The notes under the pieces: generated by a model
The model's input: the letters and a program-made list of their open reading frames with translations, nothing else
What the model was told of the DNA's origin: nothing
The model's database searches: none
Position numbers and translations under genes: made by a program
DNA from: Defluviimonas sp. SAOS-178_SWC
GTDB taxonomy: Bacteria; Pseudomonadota; Alphaproteobacteria; Rhodobacterales; Rhodobacteraceae
Length of the DNA: 64,000 bases
Assembly: GCF_039830135.1 (NCBI RefSeq)
Contig: NZ_CP156081.1
Location: 2,962,001 to 3,026,000 of the forward strand
Direction: 5' to 3'
Part shown: positions 10,738-19,374 of the stretch, in pieces
Layout of the letters: every line of letters begins with the position of its first letter
Numbering within the stretch: the first letter of the stretch is position 1

Positions 10738-11165
10738 GGCTTGGATCCCTTCGGTTGATCTGGAGGCCTCGTCGGCCGAGGCGGTGCCGTTTCTGCGGTG
10801 GACCCAGTACGCGCCCGGAATTCGCCCGTATTTCGAGATAGTTGCGACATCCGCACGGCACTATCTCGCCCTGATTGTTAATCCGGCCACCACAGCCCGC
10901 TTTGATCTCCATTTCGCGTGCCGTTAAGATCTTTTTTGCCATTTTATATATTAAAAACACTATCTTACACGCTAAAATCAACAGAAGGGGGAATCGCGCA
11001 GCACCCGCGAAGCGGCCGAACACCGGTCGTCGACGGGGGCGGCAGAGGAGAAGCCGAACCTTACGCGCGCGCTCCCCACCCGAAACCCGAACTTTCTGTC
11101 CGTGGCCCGCACTTTTCCTCTTGCAGCCGGGCAGGAGAATTTATACATCGCTCCCACCCAAGGAT
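10738..11165. other. 428-base intergenic stretch before tRNA-Gly
   Basis: No convincing gene. It contains a 9-bp inverted repeat CGAGATAGT (10834-10842) / ACTATCTCG (10860-10868), about 100 bases upstream of the Hint start, and a markedly AT-rich island at about 10923-10980 (TTTTATATATTAAAA), which is a good place for the promoter of the leftward Hint gene. The stretch from 11080 to 11165 should hold the tRNA promoter. Confidence 0.5.
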
Positions 11166-11240
11166 GCGGGCGTAGCTCAGGGGTAGAGCATAACCTTGCC
11201 AAGGTTAGGGTCGTGAGTTCGAATCTCATCGCCCGCTCCA
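11166..11240 (+). tRNA. tRNA-Gly (GCC)
   Basis: Cloverleaf read directly: acceptor GCGGGCG (11166-11172) with CGCCCGC (11230-11236), D-loop TAGCTCAGGGGTAGAGC, anticodon loop TTGCCAA with GCC at 11198-11200, T-arm GTGAGTTCGAATCTCAT, and an encoded CCA at 11238-11240. It reads glycine GGC/GGU codons. Confidence 0.97.
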
Positions 11241-11280
11241 AAATCTCTCTTGCGCGGAAGCGTTGCGAGACACGGGATGG

Positions 11281-11302
11281 GGCCGCCTTCGGGCGGCCTT
11301 TT
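11281..11302 (+). terminator. Terminator after tRNA-Gly
   Basis: GGCCGCC, TTCG tetraloop, GGCGGCC, then TTTT (11281-11302), 40 bases after the tRNA end and about 100 bases before hisB. Confidence 0.9.
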
Positions 11303-11405
11303 CGTTTCAGCGGCAGCGATGCGACAGGGCGCGGAATTTCGTCTGCCGCCGCTGGCACTGCCTTTCTTCGGCGCCTATAAGACGCGCGAAGCGAAAGGAG
11401 CGCCC

Positions 11406-11993
11406 ATGCGCAAGGCCCAGATCACGCGGAAGACCGCAGAGACCGAGATCGCGGTCGAGATCGACCTCGACGGCACCGGCACCTATTCCAACGAGACGGG
11501 CGTGGGTTTCTTCGACCACATGCTCGACCAGTTGTCGCGCCATTCGATGATCGACTTGACGATCCGGGCGAAGGGCGACCTGCATATCGACGACCACCAC
11601 ACGGTCGAGGATACGGGCATCGCGCTCGGGCAGGCTCTGACGAAGGCGCTTGGCGACAAGAAGGGCATCCGCCGCTACGGGCACTTCGCGCTCGCCATGG
11701 ACGACGCGCAGGTCGCGACCGCGCTCGACCTCTCGGGGCGGCCCTACCTCGTCTGGACGATGGAGTTCCCAACGGCGAAGATCGGCACCTTCGACACTGA
11801 GCTTGTGCGCGAATTCTTCCAGGCACTCTCGACCCATGGCGGGATCACGCTGCACATCGACCGCGTGCACGGGATCAACAGCCACCACATTGCCGAAGCC
11901 GCGTTCAAATCCGTCGCCAAGGCGCTCCGCATGGCGGTCGAGCCCGATCCGCAGGCGGCGGGCGTGTTGCCGTCGACCAAGGGGGCGCTGTGA
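11406..11993 (+). CDS. hisB: Imidazoleglycerol-phosphate dehydratase
   Basis: 195 residues; dehydrates imidazole-glycerol phosphate to imidazole-acetol phosphate in histidine synthesis. Family signatures are clear: [34 protein letters not shown] with Mn-binding His residues, and [21 protein letters not shown]. It is the monofunctional form without a phosphatase domain, as usual in alphaproteobacteria. The ATG at 11406 follows GAAAGGAGCGCCC. The stop overlaps the hisH start (GTGA), so the two are translationally coupled. Confidence 0.97.
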   Translation: MRKAQITRKTAETEIAVEIDLDGTGTYSNETGVGFFDHMLDQLSRHSMIDLTIRAKGDLHIDDHHTVEDTGIALGQALTKALGDKKGIRRYGHFALAMDDAQVATALDLSGRPYLVWTMEFPTAKIGTFDTELVREFFQALSTHGGITLHIDRVHGINSHHIAEAAFKSVAKALRMAVEPDPQAAGVLPSTKGAL

Positions 11994-12631
11994 GCCTTAC
12001 GGTCGTCGTCGATTACGATTCCGGCAATCTCCACTCGGCCGAAAAGGCGTTCCAGCGCATGGCGGCCGAGACGGGGGCAGGCTCCGTCCTCGTGTCGTCC
12101 CGGCCCGAGGATGTCGCCCGCGCCGACCGGATCGTTCTGCCGGGCGACGGCGCCTTCCCGGCCTGCCGGGAGGCGCTCGACCGCTTCACCGGGCTGTTCG
12201 AGGCGATCGAAGAGGCGGTGACGGCGCGCGCGCGCCCGTTCCTCGGCATCTGCATCGGCATGCAGATGATGGCGACGCGCGGGCTGGAATACCGCGAGAC
12301 GCCGGGCTTCGGCTGGATCGGCGGCGAAGTCGTGAAGATCGAGCCTGCGGACAAGGCGCTGAAGGTTCCGCATATGGGCTGGAACGACCTCGTCATCGAC
12401 CGTCCCCACCCGGTGCTGGCGGGGATCACGACCGGCAACCACGCCTATTTCGTCCATTCCTACCATTTCCGCGTCGCCGACCCGGCACATCTTCTGGCGC
12501 ATTGCGACTATGGCGGGCCGATCACCGCGATCGTCGGCCGCGACAACATGGTCGGCACCCAGTTCCACCCCGAAAAGAGCCAGTCGACGGGGCTCCGGCT
12601 CATCGCCAATTTCCTCGCCTGGCGCCCCTGA
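11990..12631 (+). CDS. hisH: Imidazole glycerol phosphate synthase, glutamine amidotransferase subunit
   Basis: 213 residues of class I glutamine amidotransferase that supplies ammonia to HisF. Nucleophile elbow GICIGMQMM contains the catalytic Cys; HPEKSQSTG carries the catalytic His and Glu. N-terminal [16 protein letters not shown] is typical. The GTG start overlaps the hisB stop by GTGA, and the stop overlaps the glsA ATG as TGATG. Its partner hisF is not in the window; hisA follows two genes later. Confidence 0.96.
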   Translation: MSLTVVVDYDSGNLHSAEKAFQRMAAETGAGSVLVSSRPEDVARADRIVLPGDGAFPACREALDRFTGLFEAIEEAVTARARPFLGICIGMQMMATRGLEYRETPGFGWIGGEVVKIEPADKALKVPHMGWNDLVIDRPHPVLAGITTGNHAYFVHSYHFRVADPAHLLAHCDYGGPITAIVGRDNMVGTQFHPEKSQSTGLRLIANFLAWRP

Positions 12632-13542
12632 TGGACATCGCCGCGATCCTGCGCGAGGTCCACGAAAGCGTCGGCCAGAGCGCGGACCGCGGCGCGGTCG
12701 CCACCTACATTCCCGAACTGGCCGATATCGATCCCGGCCTTTTCGCGATGTCGGTGGTGCTGGCCGATGGCAGCCAGCATTCGGTCGGCGACGCCGCCAT
12801 GCCGTTCTCGATCCAGAGCATCTCGAAGGTTTTCGCCCTTGCCCTCGCGCTCGGCCGGCTCGGCGACCGGCTCTGGTTCCGCGTCGGGCGGGAGCCGTCC
12901 GGCCTCGCCTTCAACTCGATCCTCCAACTCGAACACGAGAAGGGCATCCCGCGAAATCCCTTCATCAATGCCGGCGCCATCGTGGTCACCGACGCGGTCC
13001 TCTCGCACCACGCCCCGCGCGAATATCTCGGCGAACTGCTGCGCTTCATCCGCACCGCCGCCGGCGACGACGACATCCATATCAACCGGGCCGTCGCGCG
13101 ATCCGAGACCGAAAGCGGCCACCGCAACTTCGCGCTCGCGCATTTCATCCGCGCCTATGGCAACCTCGTCAATCCGCCCGACCTCACACTCGGCGCCTAT
13201 TTCCACCAATGCGCTGTCGAGATGAGCTGCGATCAGCTGGCCCGCGCCGGGCGGTTCCTGATGGGCGCGCCGGGCATGCCGCGGCTTGTCTCGCCGGGCC
13301 GGGTGCGGCGGATCAACGCGCTGATGCTGACTTGTGGCCATTACGACGGCTCGGGCGATTTCGCCTTTCGCGTCGGGCTGCCCGGCAAGTCGGGTGTCGG
13401 CGGGGGGATCCTGGTGATCGCGCCCGGCCGCGCCTCGATCGCCGTCTGGTCGCCGGGGCTCAATGCGCAAGGCAACTCGAAGCTCGGCACCGAGGCGGTC
13501 GAGCTTCTCGCCCGCCGCGCCGGCTGGTCGGTCTTCGGCTAG
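12631..13542 (+). CDS. glsA: Glutaminase A
   Basis: 303 residues of the serine-dependent glutaminase family (beta-lactamase-like fold), hydrolysing glutamine to glutamate and ammonia. Motifs: [25 protein letters not shown], the catalytic [10 protein letters not shown] (Ser-x-x-Lys), [19 protein letters not shown], and C-terminal [13 protein letters not shown]. Length matches GlsA. Its ATG overlaps the hisH stop (TGATG), so it is coupled to a glutamine-using his enzyme, an unusual partner in a histidine operon. It ends two bases before the convergent DUF2147 gene. Confidence 0.95.
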   Translation: MDIAAILREVHESVGQSADRGAVATYIPELADIDPGLFAMSVVLADGSQHSVGDAAMPFSIQSISKVFALALALGRLGDRLWFRVGREPSGLAFNSILQLEHEKGIPRNPFINAGAIVVTDAVLSHHAPREYLGELLRFIRTAAGDDDIHINRAVARSETESGHRNFALAHFIRAYGNLVNPPDLTLGAYFHQCAVEMSCDQLARAGRFLMGAPGMPRLVSPGRVRRINALMLTCGHYDGSGDFAFRVGLPGKSGVGGGILVIAPGRASIAVWSPGLNAQGNSKLGTEAVELLARRAGWSVFG

Positions 13543-13543
13543 C

Positions 13544-13927
13544 TCACTTCACACGCTGCCAGGTCTGCTTTGAGCACAGAAGCCCGCCCGCAACGCAGCC
13601 GGCCAGACGCAGGCTGTCGCCATTGAGCTGGATCTTCCCAATATAGACCTTGTCGTTCGACGGCCGCCAGACCTTGCCGGCATAGGAGCCGTCGCCGTTC
13701 GGCACCATGTCGATAACCAGCGTCTTGCCGAGGTTGGGAGATTGATATTCCCCATCCGTCTTGAAGGTCCGAGAAATCTTGCCGCAATAGGCACTGCCGC
13801 AGGGCGCCATCGTGACATAGGCATATGATCCGTCATCCACCTCGGTCTGCCACACCCCCTCGACAGGGTCGGCCGACGCCATGCCTGCGGACAAGACCAG
13901 GGCCGCCGCGATCACCGTCTTCTTCAT
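13544..13927 (-). CDS. Secreted DUF2147 family protein
   Basis: 127 residues with a clear signal peptide (MKKTVIAAALVLSAGMASA, cleavage after ASA), then PVEGVWQTEVDDGSYAYVTMAPCG, CGKISRTF, GKVWRPSNDKVYIGKI and CSKQTWQRV. This is the DUF2147 pattern of a small lipocalin-like periplasmic domain with paired cysteines. The ATG at 13927 is chosen because it begins the signal peptide; the ATG 21 bases upstream adds a poor leader. It is transcribed toward glsA with practically no gap. Function is unknown. Confidence 0.85.
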   Translation of the reverse strand: MKKTVIAAALVLSAGMASADPVEGVWQTEVDDGSYAYVTMAPCGSAYCGKISRTFKTDGEYQSPNLGKTLVIDMVPNGDGSYAGKVWRPSNDKVYIGKIQLNGDSLRLAGCVAGGLLCSKQTWQRVK

Positions 13928-14064
13928 ATCCGATGTCCTCCCTGACATTTGCGCCGATGATCGGGCAATCCGCCCCGCCCCGTCCAGCGTGACGTGGCGT
14001 TGAACCGCCTTTGCAATCGCCGGGCCGCTGTGGCAAGAGGCCGGCGACGAGAAAGGAACTGCCG

Positions 14065-14790
14065 ATGATCCTCTATCCCGCCATCGACCTCAAGGACGGC
14101 CAGTGCGTGCGGCTCCTGCATGGAGAGATGGACAAGGCCACCGTCTTCGGCGACGACCCGGCCGCGCAGGCGGCCGCGTTCGAAGCCGCGGGATGCGAGT
14201 GGATCCACCTCGTCGATCTCAACGGCGCCTTCGCCGGCGCGCCGGTGAACGCGGCGGCGGTGGAAGCGATCCTCGCCCGCGTGTCGGTTCCCTGCCAGCT
14301 CGGCGGCGGCATCCGCGACATGAAGACCATCGAAGGCTGGCTCACCAAGGGTCTTGCCCGCGTCATCCTCGGCACCGTCGCGGTGGAGAACCCGACCCTC
14401 GTGCGCGAGGCGGCGCTGGCCTTTCCCGGCAAGGTCGCCGTCGGCATCGACGCCCGCGACGGCAAGGTCGCGACCAAGGGCTGGGCGGAAGAGACCGACA
14501 TCAGGGTCACCGAGCTTGCCCGCCGCTTCGAGGATGCCGGCGTCGCCGCGATCATCTACACCGACATCAACCGCGACGGCGCGATGACCGGCCCGAATAT
14601 CGAGGCGACCGAAGCCCTCGCCCGCGCCGTGACGATCCCGGTGATCGCCTCGGGCGGCGTCTCCTCGCTCGCCGACCTCCTCGCGCTCCGCGACACCGGC
14701 GTCATCTCCGGCGCCATCTCCGGCCGGGCGCTCTATGACGGCGCGATCGACCTTAAGGAAGCGCTGGGGGCCTTGAAGGCCACCGCCTGA
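14065..14790 (+). CDS. hisA: Phosphoribosyl-formimino-AICAR ribotide isomerase
   Basis: 241-residue (beta-alpha)8 barrel enzyme opening the ribose ring of ProFAR in histidine synthesis. Seen: [23 protein letters not shown], catalytic Asp in [24 protein letters not shown] phosphate site, [25 protein letters not shown] and [12 protein letters not shown]. The ATG at 14065 has GAAAGGAACTGCCG before it; upstream in-frame ATGs add an unrelated leader. It follows the hisB-hisH-glsA group after the opposing DUF2147 gene and is the last his gene seen. Confidence 0.96.
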   Translation: MILYPAIDLKDGQCVRLLHGEMDKATVFGDDPAAQAAAFEAAGCEWIHLVDLNGAFAGAPVNAAAVEAILARVSVPCQLGGGIRDMKTIEGWLTKGLARVILGTVAVENPTLVREAALAFPGKVAVGIDARDGKVATKGWAEETDIRVTELARRFEDAGVAAIIYTDINRDGAMTGPNIEATEALARAVTIPVIASGGVSSLADLLALRDTGVISGAISGRALYDGAIDLKEALGALKATA

Positions 14791-14818
14791 CCTTCGCGCA
14801 CCCGGCACCGGCGCCGCT

Positions 14819-15577
14819 TCAGACGGAATGGCCGGCGCCCGCGCCGCCACCGTCATCGAGATCCGGTTGGAACCGGCGGGGCATCAGCCCGGCCTGGAAC
14901 CAGACGAGATAGCTGTAGATCGAGAAGACCGGCAAACCGGTGGCCCGGCGCACGTCGGCGGCATAGGGCACCATGTTGGTGCATTCGAGCACGATCGCGC
15001 CAAGGTCGGGCGTCGCGCGGTGAAGGCGGAGCGCTGCGTCGACCACATCGGCGCGGGCCTGTGCGAAGTCGACGGACAGGGCATCCGACAGGATCTTCTG
15101 CGTGAACTCCCTGCCATCGTCCGTGCCTTCGACCGGCGTGCCGTCCGGAATGCCGGCGGCTTTGCGGTGCCGTTCGGTCAGCGTCGCACGCGAAATCGTG
15201 ACGATCCCGACGCGCCGGTCGGGCGGCAGCATCCGCTGCACCATCGGCACCTGCATCAAAGAAGAGCTTGCGACCGGCACGCCGAGAGCATCAGACATGT
15301 GATCCTGCAAGGGCACGAGGAACCCGCAATTGGTCGCGATCCCGTCGCAGCCATGCGCCACGAGGTCACGGCCCGCCGCGATGAAGGGCGCGGTCAGCGC
15401 GTCGGCGTCCCCCCGCACCGCCTTGTCCGGCGATGCCCCGCGCACGATCCGGTACTGGACGGGAAACGGCCAGGTCAGCGCGTTGCCGATATCGCCCGGA
15501 ATGCGGGGGAACTGCGTGTCCAGCATCAGGATGCCGAGGGTCGCGCCGAAGACGGTCTTTCCGCCGGTCTCGATCAT
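14819..15577 (-). CDS. Aspartate/glutamate racemase superfamily protein
   Basis: 252 residues. Two active-site cysteines of the PLP-independent Asp/Glu/hydantoin racemase and maleate isomerase superfamily are placed as expected: Cys84 in GIATNCGF and Cys199 in IVLECTNM. The N-terminus TLGILMLDTQFPRIPGDIGN resembles the branch that includes AroM-like and unassigned racemases rather than MurI. The ATG (GGAGGG six bases upstream) overlaps the GntR stop as ATGA. The divergent operon encodes a DAO-type oxidoreductase and a 2-oxoacid-type ThDP enzyme, so it may interconvert enantiomers of an imported amino acid or isomerise an unsaturated acid. Substrate unknown. Confidence 0.75.
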   Translation of the reverse strand: MIETGGKTVFGATLGILMLDTQFPRIPGDIGNALTWPFPVQYRIVRGASPDKAVRGDADALTAPFIAAGRDLVAHGCDGIATNCGFLVPLQDHMSDALGVPVASSSLMQVPMVQRMLPPDRRVGIVTISRATLTERHRKAAGIPDGTPVEGTDDGREFTQKILSDALSVDFAQARADVVDAALRLHRATPDLGAIVLECTNMVPYAADVRRATGLPVFSIYSYLVWFQAGLMPRRFQPDLDDGGGAGAGHSV

Positions 15578-16281
15578 TCCGCACCCTCCCTTGGCGCATA
15601 GATATCCGCGAAGGCGAGGCGCACGGCCTCTGTCGCCTGATCGCGGCGCTTCTCGATATGGGCGCGCATCGCGTCCATCGCCGCCGTCTTGTCCCGCGCG
15701 ATGAGCAACTGCAGCACCCGGCGATGGGCCGACATCCGCTCGGTCACGGCGCCAGACGCGCGCATCTGCTTCAGGTCGATCGACCGCACGTATCGGATAC
15801 GGCCGTTGACGTTGGAGAGCATGCTGTCGAATTCCGGGTTTCCCGCCAAGGCGCACAGCCGGACATGGAAGCCCTCGTCCATCTCCAGCAACTCCACCGG
15901 ATCGGTGCTGCGGTCATAGGCGCCTTCGGTGCGGTCGAGGTAGGCTGCCAAGCCGGCGATCGCCGCATCTTCGGCCCGGTCGATCGCGGCGCCCAATGCG
16001 GCGCATTCGATGGCGGCGCGGGCTTCGTATAGGTGAAAGATTCCTTCGGGGCTGAGCGCGCGGCAGAAGAATCCCTGCCCGCTACGGAAATCGAGGAACC
16101 CTTCGGCCACCAGCCGGTTCAGCGCCTCGCGCAAAGGCGTGCGGCTCGCGCCGAGGCGGAGGGCGAGCCGGGATTCGTTCAGGCGCTCGCTCGGGCGGAA
16201 TTCGAAATCGGCGGCCATCCGGCGAAGTTCGCCGTAAAGCCGACCGACCGTATCCTCGGGCATGGGTTGGGTTTCGATCAC
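15574..16281 (-). CDS. GntR family regulator, FadR/FCD subfamily
   Basis: 235 residues. The N-terminal winged helix has ESRLALRLGASRTPLREALNRLVAEGF; the C-terminal FCD domain is all-helical with metal-ligand-like His residues (MDEGFHVRLCALAGN and MSAHRRVLQLL). The GTG at 16281 (GGAG nine bases upstream) is preferred; an in-frame ATG at 16383 would run into the divergent start, and ATG 16263 has no ribosome site. It overlaps the racemase start (ATGA) and faces the ThDP-TRAP operon across about 100 bases containing a palindrome. It is the likely local repressor, released by the pathway substrate or an intermediate. Confidence 0.88.
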   Translation of the reverse strand: MIETQPMPEDTVGRLYGELRRMAADFEFRPSERLNESRLALRLGASRTPLREALNRLVAEGFLDFRSGQGFFCRALSPEGIFHLYEARAAIECAALGAAIDRAEDAAIAGLAAYLDRTEGAYDRSTDPVELLEMDEGFHVRLCALAGNPEFDSMLSNVNGRIRYVRSIDLKQMRASGAVTERMSAHRRVLQLLIARDKTAAMDAMRAHIEKRRDQATEAVRLAFADIYAPREGAE

Positions 16282-16349
16282 CGGGTCGCTCCGTTGGGTC
16301 CATGCCGAAAATAACGCAGCCTTGATCTGCTGACAACGCTGTGCAACGA

Positions 16350-16361
16350 TCTGTATACAGA
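16350..16361. promoter_or_regulatory. Palindromic operator candidate for the GntR regulator
   Basis: TCTGTATACAGA is a perfect 12-bp palindrome located 21 bases before the ThDP gene start, in the divergent region between it and the GntR gene. The GT-centre-AC arrangement is common for FCD-type GntR operators. Position is suited to repressing the rightward operon. Confidence 0.6.
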
Positions 16362-16381
16362 AATTCGGGTGGGCGGATGAC

Positions 16382-18073
16382 ATGTCGAATTCACCGACGG
16401 GTGCCGACGCAATGGTTCGGATGCTGGAGGCGCATGGCGTCCGGCATGTCTTCGGCCTCTGCGGAGATACGAGCCTGCCGCTCTACGACAGCCTCCTCAG
16501 GCTCGATCACGGCATCACCCATGTCCTGACCCGCGACGAACGTTCCGCGACCTACATGGCGGATGCCTATGCCCGCGTCACCGGGCGGCCCGGCGTCTGC
16601 GAGGGGCCGTCGGGGGGCGGCGCGACCTATATCCTGCCCGGGCTGATCGAGGCGCGGGAATCGAGCTATGCGGTCCTGGCGATCACCACCGACATCTCGG
16701 TCGCGAGCTACGGGAAATACCCGCTGACCGAGGTCGATCAGGAGGTGCTGATGCGGCCCCTGACGAAATGGAACACCGTCGTTCGCCGTGCTGACCATAT
16801 CCCGCGCATGGTCCGCGCGGCCTTTCGCGCGATGACCACGGGGCGGTCGGGCTCGGCCCATATCGGCCTGCCCTATGACATCCAGTACGACACCGTGGAC
16901 CCGGCGGACATCTGGGCCGATCCCGCGCTCCAGAGCTTTCCGGCCTACCCCGCCGCCCCTGCTCCCGGCGCGGCCGAAGCGGCGCTTGATGCGATCCAGT
17001 CGGCCAGATTGCCGCTGATCGTCAGTGGTGGCGGCGTGGTGATCGCCGGGGCGATGGAGGAGCTTGACCGGCTCGCCCGGCGGCTCGACATTCCCGTCGT
17101 CACCTCGATCTCCGGTCAGGGCGCGCTGGCCGAGACGCATCCGAACGCGGTCGGCGTCGTCGGCTCGAACGGTGGCACGGACGAGACCTGGGCGGCGATG
17201 GAGGCGGCGGACCTCGTCGTCTTCATGGGCTGCCGGGCGGGATCGACCACCACCGCACGGTGGGAGGCACCGAAGCCCGGCGCGCGGATCGTGCATTTCG
17301 ACAGCGACCCGATGGTGATCGGCGCGAACTACCCGACCGAGGTCGGCGTCGTCGCCGACCTGAGGCTGGCGCTGGCCGAGGTCAACCGCATCCTCGACGC
17401 CCGCAAGGACGGCGCCGCGGCATTCGGCGGCGCCGACCTCGCCGCCGACATCCGCCAGCGCAAGTTCGACCGGTTCCGCACCCTCGCGGCCAGCGACGCG
17501 ACGCCGATCCGGCCCGAACGGGTCATCGCGGCGCTCCAGCGCGTCCTGCCGGAAGATGCGGTCATCCTTTCCGATCCCGGCACGAGCTGTCCCTATTTCT
17601 CGGCCTACTATCAGCTTCCCCGCCCCGGCCGCCATTTCATCACCAACCGCGCGCATGGCGCGCTCGGCTATGCCCTGCCCGCCGCGCTCGGCGCCTGGTA
17701 CGGGCGGCCCGGCGACAAGGTCGTGGCGCTGATGGGCGACGGGTCATTCGGGTTCAACTGCGGCGAGCTGGAGACGATCTGCCGCGCGCGGGCCGACATC
17801 ACCTTCATCGTCTTCTCGAATGCGAGTTTCGGCTGGATCAAGGCAAGCCAGAAGGCCGACAAGGGTGCGCGCTATTACAACGTCGATTTCAACCGCACAG
17901 ATCAGGCCGCCGTCGCCGCCGCGTTCGGCGTGAAAAGCTGGCGGGTGGAAGACCCGGCCGAACTGGACCGGGTGCTGCGCGAAGCGGTGGCGCATGACGG
18001 CCCGACCCTCGTCGACATCATCACCCAGCCGCTCGAAGAAGCCTCGGCCCCGGTCAGGAGATGGATGGGATGA
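16382..18073 (+). CDS. Thiamine diphosphate-dependent enzyme (acetolactate synthase/2-oxoacid decarboxylase family)
   Basis: 563 residues with the three-domain POX/ALS fold. N-terminal pyrimidine-binding domain has the catalytic Glu (Glu53 in TRDERSATYMADAYARVTG), the middle domain resembles the ALS FAD/nucleotide-binding domain, and the C-terminal domain has the Mg-ThDP motif GDGSFGFNCGELETICRARAD, ending near NASFGWIK. It lacks the features I would expect of IlvB. The context, with an oxidoreductase that could make a 2-oxo acid and a solute transporter, suggests a catabolic decarboxylase or carboligase. Substrate cannot be read from sequence. First gene of a seven-gene operon; its stop overlaps the next ATG (ATGA). 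Confidence 0.82.
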   Translation: MSNSPTGADAMVRMLEAHGVRHVFGLCGDTSLPLYDSLLRLDHGITHVLTRDERSATYMADAYARVTGRPGVCEGPSGGGATYILPGLIEARESSYAVLAITTDISVASYGKYPLTEVDQEVLMRPLTKWNTVVRRADHIPRMVRAAFRAMTTGRSGSAHIGLPYDIQYDTVDPADIWADPALQSFPAYPAAPAPGAAEAALDAIQSARLPLIVSGGGVVIAGAMEELDRLARRLDIPVVTSISGQGALAETHPNAVGVVGSNGGTDETWAAMEAADLVVFMGCRAGSTTTARWEAPKPGARIVHFDSDPMVIGANYPTEVGVVADLRLALAEVNRILDARKDGAAAFGGADLAADIRQRKFDRFRTLAASDATPIRPERVIAALQRVLPEDAVILSDPGTSCPYFSAYYQLPRPGRHFITNRAHGALGYALPAALGAWYGRPGDKVVALMGDGSFGFNCGELETICRARADITFIVFSNASFGWIKASQKADKGARYYNVDFNRTDQAAVAAAFGVKSWRVEDPAELDRVLREAVAHDGPTLVDIITQPLEEASAPVRRWMG

Positions 18074-19320
18074 CGGACACCTCGAACACGGTTGCGATCA
18101 TCGGCGCGGGGATTGTCGGGGTCTCGACGGCGATCTGGCTTCAACGGGCCGGGCACCGGGTGATCCTGATCGACCGCAAGGGACCCGGCGAGGGGACAAG
18201 CCACGGCAATGGCGGCGTTCTCGCCTCCTGTTCCATCGTGCCCGTCACGGTGCCTGGGCTTATGCGGAAAGCGCCGCGGATGCTGTTCGACCCGAACCAG
18301 CCCCTGTTCCTGAGATGGGGCTACCTGCCGACGCTCGCGCCCTGGCTCATCCGCTATCTCCGCCATGCCAATGCCGACGCTGTGCGCCGCCGCGCGGCGG
18401 CACTCGCGCCGATCATCGGCGACAGCCTCGCCGAACATCAGGCGCTCGCAGCCGGGACCGGCGCCGAGAAATGGCTTCACCCGGCGGATTACCTGTTTCT
18501 CTACAACGACCGCCGCCACTACGACGGCGACGCCTTCGGCTGGTCGATCCGCGCCGAGCACGGCTTCAAATGGGATCTTCTCGAAGGAGAGGCGTTCCGG
18601 GACTACGATCCGGCCTTCTCGCCCATGCTCACCTGCGCGGCGCGGCTGAAGGATCACGGCCGCATCTCCGATCCCGGCCGCTACGTGAAGGACCTTGCCG
18701 CCCATGCGGAAGCCGGCGGCGCACGGATCGTCATGGGCGAGGTCACCGATATCGCGCGGGACGGCGGGCGGGTGACAGGTGTCAGGGTCGGCGGCGACAC
18801 CCTGCCTTGCGATGCCGTGGTTCTTGCCGCGGGCGTCTGGTCGAAACCGCTGGCGGAACGCCTTGGCCTCAGGATGCCGCTGGAAACCGAACGCGGCTAT
18901 CATCTGGAGCTATGGGAGCCTTCGATCATGCCGCGTTCGCCGGTCATGGTCGCATCGGGCAAGTTCGTCGCGACGCCGATGGAGGGGCGGCTCCGCCTCG
19001 CCGGCATCGTCGAATTCGGCGGTCTCGACGCGCCGCCCTCGCGCGCGGCCTTCGCGCTACTGGAGCGCAGCATCCGCGCCGCCATGCCGGGGATCAGCTG
19101 GAAAAAGACCGTGGAATGGATGGGGCACCGGCCATCCCTCATCGATTCCACCCCCGTCATCGGACCCGTTCCGGGGGTCGAGGGCGCCTTTCTCGGCTTC
19201 GGCCACGACCATGTCGGACTGACCGGCGGGCCGAAGACCGGGCGCCTCCTCGCCCAGCTCATTGGCGGGACGGCGCCAAACATAAACCTTGCGCCCTACG
19301 CTCCCGCGCGATTTCAATGA
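18070..19320 (+). CDS. FAD-dependent oxidoreductase, DAO/DadA type
   Basis: 416 residues. Rossmann FAD motif AIIGAGIVGVSTAIWLQRAGHRVILID at the N-terminus, GTSHGNGGVLASCS as in DadA-like enzymes, and C-terminal PVIGPVPGVEGAFLGFGHDHVGLTGGPKTGRLLAQLI. These mark a D-amino-acid dehydrogenase-like protein that oxidises an amine or amino acid to an imine or 2-oxo acid and gives electrons to quinone. The ATG at 18070 overlaps the previous stop and lies nine bases after AGGAG; the in-frame ATG at 18061 directly abuts AGGAG and is less suitable. With the upstream racemase-like gene it suggests use of a chiral amino acid. Confidence 0.85.
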   Translation: MTDTSNTVAIIGAGIVGVSTAIWLQRAGHRVILIDRKGPGEGTSHGNGGVLASCSIVPVTVPGLMRKAPRMLFDPNQPLFLRWGYLPTLAPWLIRYLRHANADAVRRRAAALAPIIGDSLAEHQALAAGTGAEKWLHPADYLFLYNDRRHYDGDAFGWSIRAEHGFKWDLLEGEAFRDYDPAFSPMLTCAARLKDHGRISDPGRYVKDLAAHAEAGGARIVMGEVTDIARDGGRVTGVRVGGDTLPCDAVVLAAGVWSKPLAERLGLRMPLETERGYHLELWEPSIMPRSPVMVASGKFVATPMEGRLRLAGIVEFGGLDAPPSRAAFALLERSIRAAMPGISWKKTVEWMGHRPSLIDSTPVIGPVPGVEGAFLGFGHDHVGLTGGPKTGRLLAQLIGGTAPNINLAPYAPARFQ

Positions 19321-19374
19321 CGAAGGACAAAGAAGCCAAGAAAGAAATCAAGCCAACCAACCTGGGAGACCGAG

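Noticed and set aside
10556..11023. Open frame upstream of and overlapping the Hint gene, with an MAKKILTAREMEIKAGCGG segment
   Set aside because: It enters the Hint gene in a different frame, where it becomes Arg/Pro-rich; the early part has mixed codon bias and no ribosome site.
11102..11380. Open frame running across tRNA-Gly
   Set aside because: It translates the tRNA sequence itself; the tRNA and its terminator explain the segment.
16282..16383. Longer GntR start at 16383
   Set aside because: Would overlap the start of the divergent ThDP gene and cover the palindrome; GTG 16281 has a ribosome site.
16382..18073. Sulfoacetaldehyde acetyltransferase (Xsc)
   Set aside because: Although a TSUP gene is near, the N-terminus does not resemble Xsc as I know it and no pta gene follows; kept as a generic ThDP enzyme.
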